A DNA stretch of 64,000 nucleotides from positions 1-64,000 of the forward strand of contig JAZUAC010000037.1 in the NCBI GenBank assembly GCA_045637775.1. Reading direction: 5' to 3'. The position numbers and the translations under genes are program-made. A model generated the notes under the pieces. That model was not told the origin of the DNA. It saw only the letters and a list, made by a program, of their open reading frames with translations, and did not search any database. How positions within the stretch are numbered: position 1 is the first letter of the stretch; every line of letters starts with the position of its first letter. Shown here in pieces: positions 1 through 7,501 of this stretch. This DNA is from UMGS172 sp045637775 (GTDB lineage Bacteria > Bacillota > Clostridia > Oscillospirales > Acutalibacteraceae).

Positions 1-420
1 GTTGTTACCTCTATGGAAATGTTCCGCAAGACTCTTGATTACTGTGAGGCTGGCGATAACGTTGGTGCTCTTCTCCGTGGCGTAGGCCGTGACGAGGTTG
101 AGCGTGGACAGGTTCTCTGCAAACCCGGCTCCATCAACCCCCACACCAAGTTCCATGGTAACGTATACGTTCTTAAGAAGGAAGAGGGCGGCCGTCATAC
201 TCCCTTCATGAACAACTATCGTCCTCAGTTCTACTTCAGAACTACCGACGTTACCGGTATCATCACTCTTCCCGCAGGCACCGAGATGTGCATGCCTGGT
301 GATAACGTAGAGATGGACGTTGAGCTCATCACTCCTATCGCTATCGAAGAGGGTCTCCGCTTCGCTATCCGTGAAGGTGGACGTACCGTTGGTTCCGGCG
401 TTGTTACCGCTATCAACTAA
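1..420 (+). CDS. tuf: Elongation factor Tu, C-terminal part (5' truncated by window)
   Basis: EF-Tu delivers aminoacyl-tRNA to the ribosome as a GTP complex. Only about the last 139 residues are present; the frame is open from base 1, so the gene begins outside the window. The segment covers domains 2-3: a domain 2 stretch (GDNVGALLRG) and domain 3 motifs such as GQVLCKPGSI, the PQFYFRTTDVTG stretch and the C-terminal LRFAIREGGRTVGSG motif. The G domain lies upstream. A strong intrinsic terminator follows directly, so it is the last gene of its transcript. Identification is near certain. Confidence 0.98.
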   Translation, partial: VVTSMEMFRKTLDYCEAGDNVGALLRGVGRDEVERGQVLCKPGSINPHTKFHGNVYVLKKEEGGRHTPFMNNYRPQFYFRTTDVTGIITLPAGTEMCMPGDNVEMDVELITPIAIEEGLRFAIREGGRTVGSGVVTAIN

Positions 421-451
421 TTTAAAGTTAATATTACTTTAGGTTAATTTC

Positions 452-488
452 AGCCTTCCGTTGCTTTTTGTGACGGAAGGCTTTTTTT
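452..488 (+). terminator. Intrinsic terminator after tuf
   Basis: A perfect 10-bp stem (AGCCTTCCGT at 452-461 with ACGGAAGGCT at 473-482) is followed by a T-run. Confidence 0.93.
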
Positions 489-500
489 ATTGATTTTTGC

Positions 501-529
501 TTGACTTTCACAATTTATCGTGTTAAAAT
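501..529 (+). promoter_or_regulatory. Sigma-A promoter for the YerC operon
   Basis: -35 TTGACT at 501-506, 17-bp spacer, -10 TAAAAT at 524-529. Confidence 0.8.
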
Positions 530-577
530 GTTAGTGCGTGACAATAGTTGCACAAAAATCGAAAGGTTGGTTTCCCA

Positions 578-868
578 ATGAGTAAGTTACACAACGAAAG
601 TATTGATTTTCTTTTTAATGCAATTCTCACTCTGGAAAATATAGATGAGTGCTATGCCTTTTTTGAGGACGTTTGCACAATTAAGGAAATCCAGTCCATC
701 GCACAACGCTTTACTGTTGCACAGATGTTGACCGAAGGAAAGGTTTATAGCGATATTGTTGCCGAAACAGGTGCTTCGACAGCTACAATCAGCCGTGTAA
801 ACCGTTCTCTGAATTACGGTAACGATGCTTACAGAACCGCTTTTGAGCGTCTGGAAAACAAAAAATGA
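578..868 (+). CDS. YerC/YecD-type TrpR-related DNA-binding protein
   Basis: A 96-residue, all-helical predicted regulator of the TrpR-like superfamily (YerC/YecD family). The helix-turn-helix is visible in the second half: TVAQMLTEGKVYSDIVAETGASTATISRVNRSL, where the GASTATISRV portion is the recognition-helix region. Length fits the family (about 100 residues). The ATG at 578 is chosen because GAAAGG sits 11 bases upstream; a TTG at 548 would add ten poorly supported residues. It overlaps the next gene by 4 bases (ATGA), so the two are translationally coupled. In characterised TrpR a small ligand controls binding; no ligand can be inferred here. Confidence 0.9.
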   Translation: MSKLHNESIDFLFNAILTLENIDECYAFFEDVCTIKEIQSIAQRFTVAQMLTEGKVYSDIVAETGASTATISRVNRSLNYGNDAYRTAFERLENKK

Positions 869-1617
869 GTTATGAAAACTTTGCTGCAGTGTACGATGAC
901 CTTCAGACCGATGTTGATTACGGTCAAAGGACAGAGTATCTGATAAAGCTATTCAAAAAATATGACCGCCTGCCCACACTTTTGCTTGATGTTGCGTGCG
1001 GAACAGGCGGTTTTTCGTATGCTTTTGCCGAAAAGGGAATAGAGGTCATCGGTGCCGATCCGTCACCCGAAATGCTGGATGTTGCACGGCAGAAATTTTC
1101 GGCCATGGATAAGGAAGTCTTGTTGCTATGCCAATCAGCCGAGGAGCTTGACCTTTACGGCACTGTAGACGGTGCAGTCTGTTGTCTTGACAGTTTGAAT
1201 CATATAATTGATGATGATGAACTGAAACGTTCAATAGAGAGAATTGCACTGTTTTTAGAGCCAGACAGGCTGTTTATTTTCGATGTGAACACACTATATA
1301 AACATCGTGAGGTTTTGTCCGGCAAAACATATGCCGCCGAAACCGATAGTGTTTTTTGCGTTTGGCAAAATTCCGAGTGCGATGAGGATGGTATTGTCGA
1401 TATTTCACTCGACTTCTTCCGTGAAACCGAGAATGGCGTTTATGAACGAACTTCAGAGGATTTTTCCGAAAGAGCATATACCGATGAATTTTTAGAGGAG
1501 TGTATCAAGGCGGCGGGTCTCGAAACTGTTGCTGTTTTGGGCGATATGAGCCTTGACGCGCCTAATACAACCGAAGAACGGGTATATTACGTAACAAGAA
1601 GGGTTAACAATGGGTAA
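865..1617 (+). CDS. Class I SAM-dependent methyltransferase
   Basis: A 250-residue Rossmann-fold methyltransferase. Motif I is LLDVACGTGGFS (about residues 40-51), followed by the acidic strand-2 end GADPSPEMLDVA and a post-motif CCLDSLNHI. The substrate is not evident; such genes are often annotated UbiE/YodH-like, but quinone methylation cannot be claimed. It overlaps the upstream regulator by 4 bases and the downstream hslO by 8 bases, so the three form a tight operon. Confidence 0.88.
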   Translation: MSYENFAAVYDDLQTDVDYGQRTEYLIKLFKKYDRLPTLLLDVACGTGGFSYAFAEKGIEVIGADPSPEMLDVARQKFSAMDKEVLLLCQSAEELDLYGTVDGAVCCLDSLNHIIDDDELKRSIERIALFLEPDRLFIFDVNTLYKHREVLSGKTYAAETDSVFCVWQNSECDEDGIVDISLDFFRETENGVYERTSEDFSERAYTDEFLEECIKAAGLETVAVLGDMSLDAPNTTEERVYYVTRRVNNG

Positions 1618-2494
1618 ACTTATAAGATGTATAACAAGCGAAGGTGCCATTATGGCAACCTGCGTTGACACAACCGATATAGTTGCACGGGCCGAAAAGT
1701 ATCACAACACATCGGCAGTGGTTACTGCCGCTTTGGGCAGATTGTTGACTGCTGCTTCGATGATGGGCAATATGCTAAAATCTGATGATCAAACGCTCAC
1801 TTTGCGTATAATGGGTGAGGGTCAGATCGGTAATCTTGTCGCCGCAAGTGACTTTGACGGTAATGTCAGAGGTTATGTTACTAATCCTGTTGTCGAGATT
1901 CCGTTGAATGCCAAGGGTAAATTGGATGTTGGTGGCGCTGTTGGTGCAGGCACTTTATATGTTATAAAGGATCTTGGCATGAAGGACCCTTATGTCGGTC
2001 AGATTCCGTTGACCACGGGTGAGATTGCCGAGGATATAACATCTTATTATGCTATCAGTGAGCAGATACCCACAATCTGCGCTTTGGGTGTGCTTGTCAA
2101 TCCTGACCTTACTGTAAATGTTGCAGGTGGATTTATTATTCAGCTTTTGCCGGGTTACACTGATGCAGAAATCGATAAGCTGGAGGATTCGGTCAAGGAT
2201 ATTGAGCCGATAACCAAAATGTTGTCCGACGGAAAGTCTCCCGAGGAGATATTACGCTTGGCTCTCAAGAATTTCGAGGTTGAGGTTCTGTATGAGCAGG
2301 AAATTGCATATAAGTGTAAATGCAGCCGCGAGCGTACCGAGGCCGCATTGATGAGCATTGGAATTGAAGATTTAGAGGAAATGGCCAACGATGAAAAGGA
2401 CACGGAAGTGTGCTGTCATTTCTGCGATAAACGGTATGTTTTCACCCCAAAAGACCTCAAAAAAATAATTTTAAAAAAAGTTGAAAAAAATTGA
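1610..2494 (+). CDS. hslO: Hsp33 redox-regulated chaperonin
   Basis: Hsp33 is a cytosolic holdase activated by oxidation: four cysteines release zinc and form disulfides under oxidative stress. The full-length 294-residue protein carries the C-terminal zinc centre, C236-x-C238 and C269-x-x-C272 (with an extra C268). The N-terminal part shows family motifs such as TALGRLLTAASMMG and the LLPGYTDAEI stretch. It begins inside the end of the methyltransferase gene (8-base overlap). Its stop is followed by A-rich sequence and then the promoter of the tRNA cluster, with no obvious hairpin terminator. Confidence 0.97.
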   Translation: MGKLIRCITSEGAIMATCVDTTDIVARAEKYHNTSAVVTAALGRLLTAASMMGNMLKSDDQTLTLRIMGEGQIGNLVAASDFDGNVRGYVTNPVVEIPLNAKGKLDVGGAVGAGTLYVIKDLGMKDPYVGQIPLTTGEIAEDITSYYAISEQIPTICALGVLVNPDLTVNVAGGFIIQLLPGYTDAEIDKLEDSVKDIEPITKMLSDGKSPEEILRLALKNFEVEVLYEQEIAYKCKCSRERTEAALMSIGIEDLEEMANDEKDTEVCCHFCDKRYVFTPKDLKKIILKKVEKN

Positions 2495-2503
2495 AAAAAA
2501 GTG

Positions 2504-2532
2504 TTGACAAATGAATAAGGATGTGTTAATAT
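2504..2532 (+). promoter_or_regulatory. Promoter of the tRNA cluster
   Basis: -35 TTGACA at 2504-2509, 17-bp spacer, -10 TAATAT at 2527-2532, 45 bases upstream of tRNA-Val. Confidence 0.85.
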
Positions 2533-2576
2533 ATCATTCGTCGCCGGTGGTACACTAAACAGTAACCTGCGTAGAT

Positions 2577-2652
2577 GGGAGCATAGCTCAGCTGGGAGAG
2601 CATCTGCCTTACAAGCAGAGGGTCACAGGTTCGAGCCCTGTTGTTCCCACCA
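2577..2652 (+). tRNA. tRNA-Val(TAC)
   Basis: Full cloverleaf: acceptor GGGAGCA pairs with TGTTCCC, the anticodon loop CTTACAA gives TAC, the T-loop is GTTCGAG, and CCA is encoded at 2650-2652. Confidence 0.97.
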
Positions 2653-2658
2653 TTAGGT

Positions 2659-2735
2659 GGCCTGGTAGTTCAGTTGGTTAGAACGCTAGCCTGTCACGCT
2701 AGAGGTCGTGGGTTCGAGCCCCATCCAGGTCGCCA
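2659..2735 (+). tRNA. tRNA-Asp(GTC)
   Basis: Acceptor GGCCTGG pairs with CCAGGTC, the anticodon loop CTGTCAC gives GTC, and CCA is encoded at 2733-2735. Confidence 0.97.
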
Positions 2736-2741
2736 ACTTAC

Positions 2742-2817
2742 GCCTCTGTAGCTCAGTAGGTAGAGCAGGGGACTGAAAATCCCCGTGTCATTGGTTCGAT
2801 TCCGATCGGAGGCACCA
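2742..2817 (+). tRNA. tRNA-Phe(GAA)
   Basis: Acceptor GCCTCTG pairs with CGGAGGC, the anticodon loop CTGAAAA gives GAA, and CCA is encoded at 2815-2817. Confidence 0.97.
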
Positions 2818-2824
2818 TTCTTAT

Positions 2825-2900
2825 GCGGATTTAGCTCATCTGGTAGAGCGCCACCTTGCCAAGGTGGAGGTAGCGAGTTCGAGCCTCGTAATCCGCTCCA
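2825..2900 (+). tRNA. tRNA-Gly(GCC)
   Basis: Acceptor GCGGATT pairs with AATCCGC, the anticodon loop TTGCCAA gives GCC, and CCA is encoded at 2898-2900. Confidence 0.97.
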
Positions 2901-2937
2901 ACGGGACGCTTAAACGCTGTAAGCGTCCCGTCTTTTT
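2901..2937 (+). terminator. Terminator between tRNA-Gly and tRNA-Cys
   Basis: ACGGGACGCTT (2901-2911) pairs with AAGCGTCCCGT (2921-2931) and is followed by TCTTTTT. It lies inside the tRNA cluster, so tRNA-Cys depends on read-through or on a promoter I cannot see. Confidence 0.88.
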
Positions 2938-2954
2938 ATGAAAATCAAATATGT

Positions 2955-3028
2955 GGCGCCATGGCCAAGCGGTAAGGCAAAGGTCTGCAACACCTCTATC
3001 CCCAGTTCGATTCTGGGTGGCGCCTCCA
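2955..3028 (+). tRNA. tRNA-Cys(GCA)
   Basis: Acceptor GGCGCCA pairs with TGGCGCC, the anticodon is GCA in GGTCTGCAACACC, and CCA is encoded at 3026-3028. Confidence 0.96.
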
Positions 3029-3063
3029 AAAATCCCGTTCACGAAAGTGGGCGGGATTTTACT
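3029..3063 (+). terminator. Terminator after tRNA-Cys
   Basis: AAAATCCCG (3029-3037) pairs with CGGGATTTT (3052-3060). A second copy of the descending arm (CGGGATTTTT) occurs near 3109-3118. Confidence 0.8.
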
Positions 3064-3154
3064 TTTTACTTCTTATCTCTTCACTCTTACCTCGAATAAA
3101 GTTTTGAACGGGATTTTTGGAAAGTAATAAGTAAGAAGTAATAGGTAATAAGTA

Positions 3155-3183
3155 TTGCACCTCCGCCACTTTTATGCTATAAT
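3155..3183 (+). promoter_or_regulatory. Sigma-A promoter of the 3204 gene
   Basis: -35 TTGCAC at 3155-3160, 17-bp spacer, consensus -10 TATAAT at 3178-3183. Confidence 0.85.
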
Positions 3184-3203
3184 ACATCCAAGGCGGTGAT
3201 GAT

Positions 3204-3668
3204 ATGAGTAAAGGCAAGAAAATTGTTTTTATAAGTGTAATATGCGTTTTAGTTTTTGCAGTTATTACAGTTGGGCTATATTTTTTTATAGATTCTATTT
3301 TGCCTAAAACTTTTAGTTCGGCTAAAAACGAATGTCTAAAAGTACTTGATAAGTATCAAACCGAGATGGAACAAATAGCAGTTAATTCTTTACAATCAAG
3401 CGAAAATGTTTCAGGACATTTCAAAGAATATAATTATAGTTGTTATATTGAAGAAGGACTTGTTTCATTTTATATTGATGCACAAGGTTTTCTTGGAGGA
3501 CAGTATTGGGAATTGGTTTATACGCAAGACGGAACTTTTTATGATGAAACCGAATCGTATTTATATAAAGAAACTTACGGAAACAATATTGTTAGAGCAG
3601 AAAAAATTAACGAACATTGGTGGTATCTTTGGACGGATTATGACGGAACAGAGAGGAGTTACCAATAA
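3204..3668 (+). CDS. Hypothetical membrane-anchored protein
   Basis: A 154-residue protein of no family I recognise. Residues 6-31 form one hydrophobic helix (IVFISVICVLVFAVITVGLYFF) after a lysine-rich start, so the rest is probably extracytoplasmic. The exported part is about 120 residues with a short amphipathic stretch (KNECLKVLDKYQTEMEQIA) and a beta-rich, aromatic-rich C-terminal half (YWELVYTQDGTFYDE, WWYLWTDYDG). The ATG follows AGGCGGTGAT. It has its own consensus promoter and a UUCG-loop terminator, so it is monocistronic. Confidence 0.75.
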   Translation: MSKGKKIVFISVICVLVFAVITVGLYFFIDSILPKTFSSAKNECLKVLDKYQTEMEQIAVNSLQSSENVSGHFKEYNYSCYIEEGLVSFYIDAQGFLGGQYWELVYTQDGTFYDETESYLYKETYGNNIVRAEKINEHWWYLWTDYDGTERSYQ

Positions 3669-3716
3669 ATTAAAGAAAATTAGGTTTTTGACCAGTTTTT
3701 TTTGGACACGAGAGAC

Positions 3717-3750
3717 AAAAAATTCCTGTTCTTCGGAACAGGAATTTTTT
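3717..3750. terminator. UUCG-tetraloop terminator
   Basis: A perfect 15-bp stem (3717-3731 with 3736-3750) closes a TTCG tetraloop and ends in T6; the A-rich left arm means it could also work on the minus strand. Confidence 0.9.
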
Positions 3751-3825
3751 TATCCATTGCGAAAGCAATGGTATATCATCACGCAGTATGTGTGCATAAA
3801 AAACTTTCGCAATAATGATATGCAG
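3751..3825. repeat. Small inverted-repeat element (MITE-like)
   Basis: A perfect 10-bp inverted repeat, ATTGCGAAAG at 3756-3765 and CTTTCGCAAT at 3804-3813, with an inner hairpin CCATTGCGAAAGCAATGG at 3754-3771. Related TATATCATCA-type repeats are common in gut Firmicutes, but I cannot assign a named family. Confidence 0.5.
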
Positions 3826-3952
3826 AAGAAATCAATCCTCTGTGTTTACGTTGCTGATTTTAATTGCTGCAATTGCCTTCATCATAAATCCAATAATTTC
3901 CTATAATTATGTTATTGAACCGGCTAACGACGGATATTATGGAAGGCTTTGA
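3815..3952 (+). CDS. 45-residue single-helix ORF, possible gene remnant
   Basis: A short ORF (ATG 3815, TGA 3950) encodes a basic start, a strongly hydrophobic stretch (VFTLLILIAAIAFII) and a polar tail ending DGYYGRL. There is no clear ribosome site, and the start lies at the edge of the inverted-repeat element, so this may be the 3' tail of an older membrane-protein gene cut by the repeat rather than a real small protein. Together with the terminator and repeat it fills the 3669-4030 gap. Confidence 0.3.
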   Translation: MICRRNQSSVFTLLILIAAIAFIINPIISYNYVIEPANDGYYGRL

Positions 3953-3971
3953 CGCTGTTTCTTGATTTAAC

Positions 3972-4000
3972 TTGCGCCTAAACCTTGCATATGGTATAAT
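3972..4000 (+). promoter_or_regulatory. Promoter of the GH13 gene
   Basis: -35 TTGCGC at 3972-3977, 17-bp spacer, -10 TATAAT at 3995-4000. Confidence 0.75.
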
Positions 4001-4030
4001 GAAACCAGATTATAAAATAGCGAGGTTCTT

Positions 4031-5338
4031 ATGTGGTACAATGAAAGTGTGATATATCAGATTTATCCGTTTGGCTTTTGCGGTGCGCCCAGACAAAACG
4101 ACGGTGTGCTTAATCCCAGAATACGTAAGGTTGCTGATATTACAGAGCATCTTGTAAAGCTCAATGTCAATGCGGTATATTTCTGCCCTGTTTTTGAAAG
4201 CTCTGCACACGGGTATGATACTGCCGATTTTTCGAAAATCGATGTGAGACTAGGCACTAACGAGGACTTTAAATATGTCTGCGACAAATTGCATCAAAAC
4301 GGTATCAGGGTGATTCTTGACGGTGTTTTCAACCATGTCGGCAGGGAATTCTTTGCTTTTAAAGATGTTAAAGAAAGAAAATGGGATTCACCTTACAAGG
4401 ATTGGTTTCACATAAGCTTTGACGGTAACAGTGCATATAACGACGGCTTTTGGTACGAGGGTTGGGAGGGTCACTACGAGCTTGTCAAGCTCAACCTCGA
4501 CAACCCCGAGGTCAAGCGTTATCTTTTGGACCGCGTAGGCGAATGGATAGACTATTTCGGTATCGACGGTCTTCGCCTTGATGTCGCATATATGCTCAAC
4601 CGTCAGTTTATGAGGGAACTCAACTCATTCTGTTTGTCCAAGAAAAGTGACTTCTTTTTGGCAGGCGAGATGATACACGGTAACTACCGTGAGATTGTCT
4701 GTGACGGTATGTTGCACAGTGCCACCAACTATGAGTGCTATAAAGGAATTTACTCCTCGTTTAACACCATGAATATGTTTGAGATTGGATTTTCCTTGCG
4801 TAACCGCTTTGGTAGCGAAGATTGGTGTATGTACCGAGGTCTTCAGCTTATCGGGTTTGTTGATAACCATGATGTAACAAGGCTTGCATCGGCACTCACT
4901 AATAAAAAGCACATTATTCTCGCTTATGGTATATTGTTTGGTATGCCCGGTATTCCGTGCATTTACTACGGTAGCGAATGGGGAATAGAGGGTAGAAAAG
5001 AAGACGGTGACGATGCATTGCGACCTGAAATCGATTCGGTACAGTTCAATGAGATTTCCGAGTTTATCGCGAAGGCTGCCAAAGTTCATCGCGAAAGCAA
5101 GGCGTTGTGCTACGGTAATATCAATATCCTTCATCAGACCAATCATCAGTTGGTTTTTGAAAGAGCGTTTGAGGATGAGAGGGTAATTGTGCTTGTTAAC
5201 GCCGATGAAAATGAGTATACCGCACATTATGATGCCAAAGCAGGTTGCGGAACCGAGCTGATAACCGATACTCATTTCGATTTTGGTGCAGGAAGTAAAA
5301 TGCCGCCGTGTTCGGTTCAATATGTTAGATGTAGATAA
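4031..5338 (+). CDS. GH13 alpha-amylase-family glycosidase
   Basis: A 435-residue cytosolic (no signal peptide) alpha-glucan hydrolase with a TIM barrel. The four GH13 regions are present: DGVFNH (residues 97-102), GLRLDVAY with nucleophile D184, AGEMIHG with acid/base E213, and VDNHD with H280-D281. It lacks the long N-terminal domain of neopullulanases and cyclomaltodextrinases, so it is short for those subfamilies; a maltodextrin or maltogenic glucosidase role is an inference. It is a single-gene unit with its own promoter. The 180 bases downstream hold only a 26-codon ORF of no recognisable identity. Confidence 0.92.
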   Translation: MWYNESVIYQIYPFGFCGAPRQNDGVLNPRIRKVADITEHLVKLNVNAVYFCPVFESSAHGYDTADFSKIDVRLGTNEDFKYVCDKLHQNGIRVILDGVFNHVGREFFAFKDVKERKWDSPYKDWFHISFDGNSAYNDGFWYEGWEGHYELVKLNLDNPEVKRYLLDRVGEWIDYFGIDGLRLDVAYMLNRQFMRELNSFCLSKKSDFFLAGEMIHGNYREIVCDGMLHSATNYECYKGIYSSFNTMNMFEIGFSLRNRFGSEDWCMYRGLQLIGFVDNHDVTRLASALTNKKHIILAYGILFGMPGIPCIYYGSEWGIEGRKEDGDDALRPEIDSVQFNEISEFIAKAAKVHRESKALCYGNINILHQTNHQLVFERAFEDERVIVLVNADENEYTAHYDAKAGCGTELITDTHFDFGAGSKMPPCSVQYVRCR

Positions 5339-5521
5339 GAAATGAACAACGTAACCGCCAAAGCCGACTACGAGGGTTACACAGTGGTGGTTATAAGAAT
5401 GGGTATTGTGATAACCTTATAATGCTGACAAAACTGCTAAGTAAGTAGATATGAGGAAATAAAGCAGGCAACAGATTACTATATCTACGATTTTTCGGAA
5501 TTGTTGTGAGTTCGTTAAGAC

Positions 5522-5562
5522 ATAAAAAAATAAGTCGTGAAATTCACGACTTATTTTTTTAT
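5522..5562. terminator. Bidirectional terminator
   Basis: A perfect 19-bp stem (5522-5540 with 5544-5562) around loop AAT has A-rich and T-rich flanks on both sides. It overlaps the last codons of the minus-strand XRE gene, so it serves that gene from the minus strand. Confidence 0.9.
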
Positions 5563-5766
5563 GTCTGGTTTATTTGTGCGGTCAAGCAAATAATCAATGC
5601 TAACATTATAATAGTCAGATAATTTTATTAAAACCTCGGCTGTTAACGAAATAACGCCGGTTTCGTATTGTGAATATGTGTTTTGCGATACATTAAGATA
5701 TTTTGCAATATCCTTTTGCTTTATATCGCGGTCTTCTCTGATCCCTCGCAGATTTTTAAATTGCAT
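5551..5766 (-). CDS. XRE-family transcriptional regulator
   Basis: A 71-residue Cro/C1-type helix-turn-helix protein: LRGIREDRDIKQKDIAKYLNVSQNTYSQYETG is the HTH, followed by LSDYYNVSIDYLLDRTN. It is almost all DNA-binding domain, with no sensor domain. ATG 5766 is chosen because GAGGTG lies 7 bases upstream; the upstream start at 5793 would overlap the first operator. It is divergent from the WG-repeat lipoprotein gene, with two palindromes between them that probably bind this protein and repress both directions. Confidence 0.9.
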   Translation of the reverse strand: MQFKNLRGIREDRDIKQKDIAKYLNVSQNTYSQYETGVISLTAEVLIKLSDYYNVSIDYLLDRTNKPDIKK

Positions 5767-5792
5767 AATAATCACCTCACAATTATTATGCA

Positions 5793-5811
5793 ATATCTGT
5801 AATAAAGATAT
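5793..5811. promoter_or_regulatory. Operator 1 (19-bp palindrome, one mismatch)
   Basis: ATATCTGTAATAAAGATAT differs at one position from the perfect palindrome of operator 2. Its centre is 25 bp from that of operator 2, and it ends at the first base of the -35 box of the lipoprotein promoter. Confidence 0.75.
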
Positions 5812-5839
5812 TGACTTATATCTGTAATACAGATATAAT
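5811..5839 (+). promoter_or_regulatory. Promoter of the WG-repeat lipoprotein gene
   Basis: -35 TTGACT at 5811-5816, 17-bp spacer, -10 TATAAT at 5834-5839; the spacer is filled by operator 2. Confidence 0.85.
5818..5836. promoter_or_regulatory. Operator 2 (perfect 19-bp palindrome)
   Basis: ATATCTGTAATACAGATAT is a perfect palindrome around a single central A and covers the spacer and half of the -10 box. A bound dimer would block RNA polymerase. Confidence 0.8.
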
Positions 5840-5901
5840 GTTGGTAGATAACTAAAAAGTTATGTGATTTTTGTTAATTTATTAAACAGTGAGGTAATGT
5901 T

Positions 5902-7293
5902 ATGCTTAAGAAGATTTTATCATTGTTATTGGTTTGCTTGATGTCGCTCGGTTTAATGGCGTGTGACGATAAGGAAATTGAAATTGGCAACAACGACCGC
6001 GACGATGACTACAATGATTATTATGATTATGATGACTATTATAATGATAACGTAGATTACAACAGTGGCACATCGGTAACACAGCCGGCAAAAAATATCA
6101 CACTGAAAGAACTTACCTCGACCGGCGAGATTTTATATGATGATTTCGCTCTTAATCAATTCACGTGCTTGAATAATGAAAAACTGTATCATTTTTATAA
6201 TGAAGACAGTTATCAAAGCTTGGATACTGAATTATTTCCATTTTTGTATGACGGAAAAATGGGTTACGCCGATGTTCATGGCAATGTTGTAATCGATGCA
6301 AAATATTCTTATGCAGATTGTTTTTCCGAAGGTAAAGCCTTTGTCCGTGATGAGAATGGGGCGTATAGAATAATTGACAAAACCGGCAAAGAACTCATTA
6401 CTGTACCGTCTGCTTATGACAGTTATGTAAATAGCATAGTCAAAGGCTCGGGAACAATATTTAAAAACGGAAAAGCTATTCTCTTCACAAATTTAAAAAC
6501 CAACGGCGAATATCAAATTCAGGCGCTTGTAATAAATAGCAATATGAGGACGAGTGAATTTACATTATCAATACCTATAGGAACAGACGGTAAAAACATA
6601 AGGGTTGTTAATACTCCTGAGTTTGCCGGATTTGTGATAACATATTCAAGCGGTTCTCCATTAACTAAAAAATACGCGCTGTATGATTTGACCGGCAGAG
6701 AAGTTTGGCGAGTTGAGTGCAACAATACTATATATATTAAAAACGGTTTAACCGATATAGACGGTTTCATAGCAGAAGGCGGATATATGAACATAGTCAA
6801 TGAATCAGGAAAATGGGGCTTACTAAACCTCAAAACGGGTCAAGTGCAGATTCAGTGTCAATATGATTATCTTGGTGCATATTCCGAGGGACTTATTGAG
6901 ATATGTAAGTACGGCAAATGGGGTTATATTGACATAAACGGAAACGAGGTCATCAAGCCTGCGTTTCTGTACGCCAATTCGTTTGCAAACGGAAGGGCGT
7001 TTGTAGAGAAGGTTGATGGGAAGCACGCCGTAATCGACAAAACAGGAGCTGTTGTTGCCGAGTTTAGCACATTGGGATATGCAAACATGACGGGTAAAAT
7101 TTCTTTTGAAACAGTTACTCCATTTACCAAAGGAAACGGTCTTGCAATAATTACCGCCGGTTATAAAAAGTTTATGATAATAACATCTGACGGCAGAGTT
7201 CTGCACGAAGGTGATCATACGGGTGCTGCGGCATACATTTCTGACAAGTATATATTTGATGGTGAAAAAATGTATGAGATAGTTAAGAGTTGA
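5902..7293 (+). CDS. WG-repeat surface lipoprotein
   Basis: A 463-residue exported lipoprotein. The lipobox is LMAC with the acylated cysteine at residue 21, so the protein is tethered to the outer face of the membrane. An unusual low-complexity linker of Asp, Tyr and Asn follows (about residues 30-55). The rest shows WG repeats: GKMGYADVHGNVVIDAKY, GKWGLLNLKTG, GKWGYIDINGNEVIKPAF and GKHAVIDKTGAVV. WG repeats form beta-rich repeat folds of largely unknown function. Expression is probably controlled by the divergent XRE protein through the two operators. Confidence 0.88.
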   Translation: MLKKILSLLLVCLMSLGLMACDDKEIEIGNNDRDDDYNDYYDYDDYYNDNVDYNSGTSVTQPAKNITLKELTSTGEILYDDFALNQFTCLNNEKLYHFYNEDSYQSLDTELFPFLYDGKMGYADVHGNVVIDAKYSYADCFSEGKAFVRDENGAYRIIDKTGKELITVPSAYDSYVNSIVKGSGTIFKNGKAILFTNLKTNGEYQIQALVINSNMRTSEFTLSIPIGTDGKNIRVVNTPEFAGFVITYSSGSPLTKKYALYDLTGREVWRVECNNTIYIKNGLTDIDGFIAEGGYMNIVNESGKWGLLNLKTGQVQIQCQYDYLGAYSEGLIEICKYGKWGYIDINGNEVIKPAFLYANSFANGRAFVEKVDGKHAVIDKTGAVVAEFSTLGYANMTGKISFETVTPFTKGNGLAIITAGYKKFMIITSDGRVLHEGDHTGAAAYISDKYIFDGEKMYEIVKS

Positions 7294-7344
7294 TTTCACA
7301 AGTTTGTCAGAAAAAAACGAGATTACTATTGCACTAGCCGGTAT

Positions 7345-7395
7345 AGTGTCCTTTCAGGATTGTTCAAGCCTCCTATTAAGTCGGAGGGTTACACT
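7345..7395 (+). other. Possible three-way-junction RNA structure
   Basis: Nested pairings in the 7294-7501 gap: AGTGT (7345-7349) with ACACT (7391-7395), CCT/AGG (7350-7358) and CCTCC/GGAGG (7369-7387). It lies upstream of the promoter at 7443, so it is not the leader of the next gene from that promoter. It may be chance. Confidence 0.2.
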
Positions 7396-7442
7396 GTCAC
7401 ATATATATAATTACGAAAAAGTTTCGACTTGCCCTAAAGCGC

Positions 7443-7471
7443 TTGACAAACAAATTTCACGGTGCTATTAT
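7443..7471 (+). promoter_or_regulatory. Promoter of the SGNH hydrolase gene
   Basis: -35 TTGACA at 7443-7448, 17-bp spacer, -10 TATTAT at 7466-7471. Confidence 0.85.
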
Positions 7472-7501
7472 GAGGGAAAATAACCCTTCGGAGGTATTAG
7501 T

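Noticed and set aside
3121..3155. AGTAATA-type direct repeats before the 3155 promoter
   Set aside because: A short low-complexity AT-rich run; no regular period long enough to call a tandem repeat or CRISPR.
4625..5320. 231-codon open frame on the minus strand
   Set aside because: Antisense to the GH13 gene whose catalytic motifs are intact.
5342..5419. 26-codon ORF after the GH13 gene
   Set aside because: No ribosome site, no homology recognised, and too short to support; it may be a fragment of an older gene.
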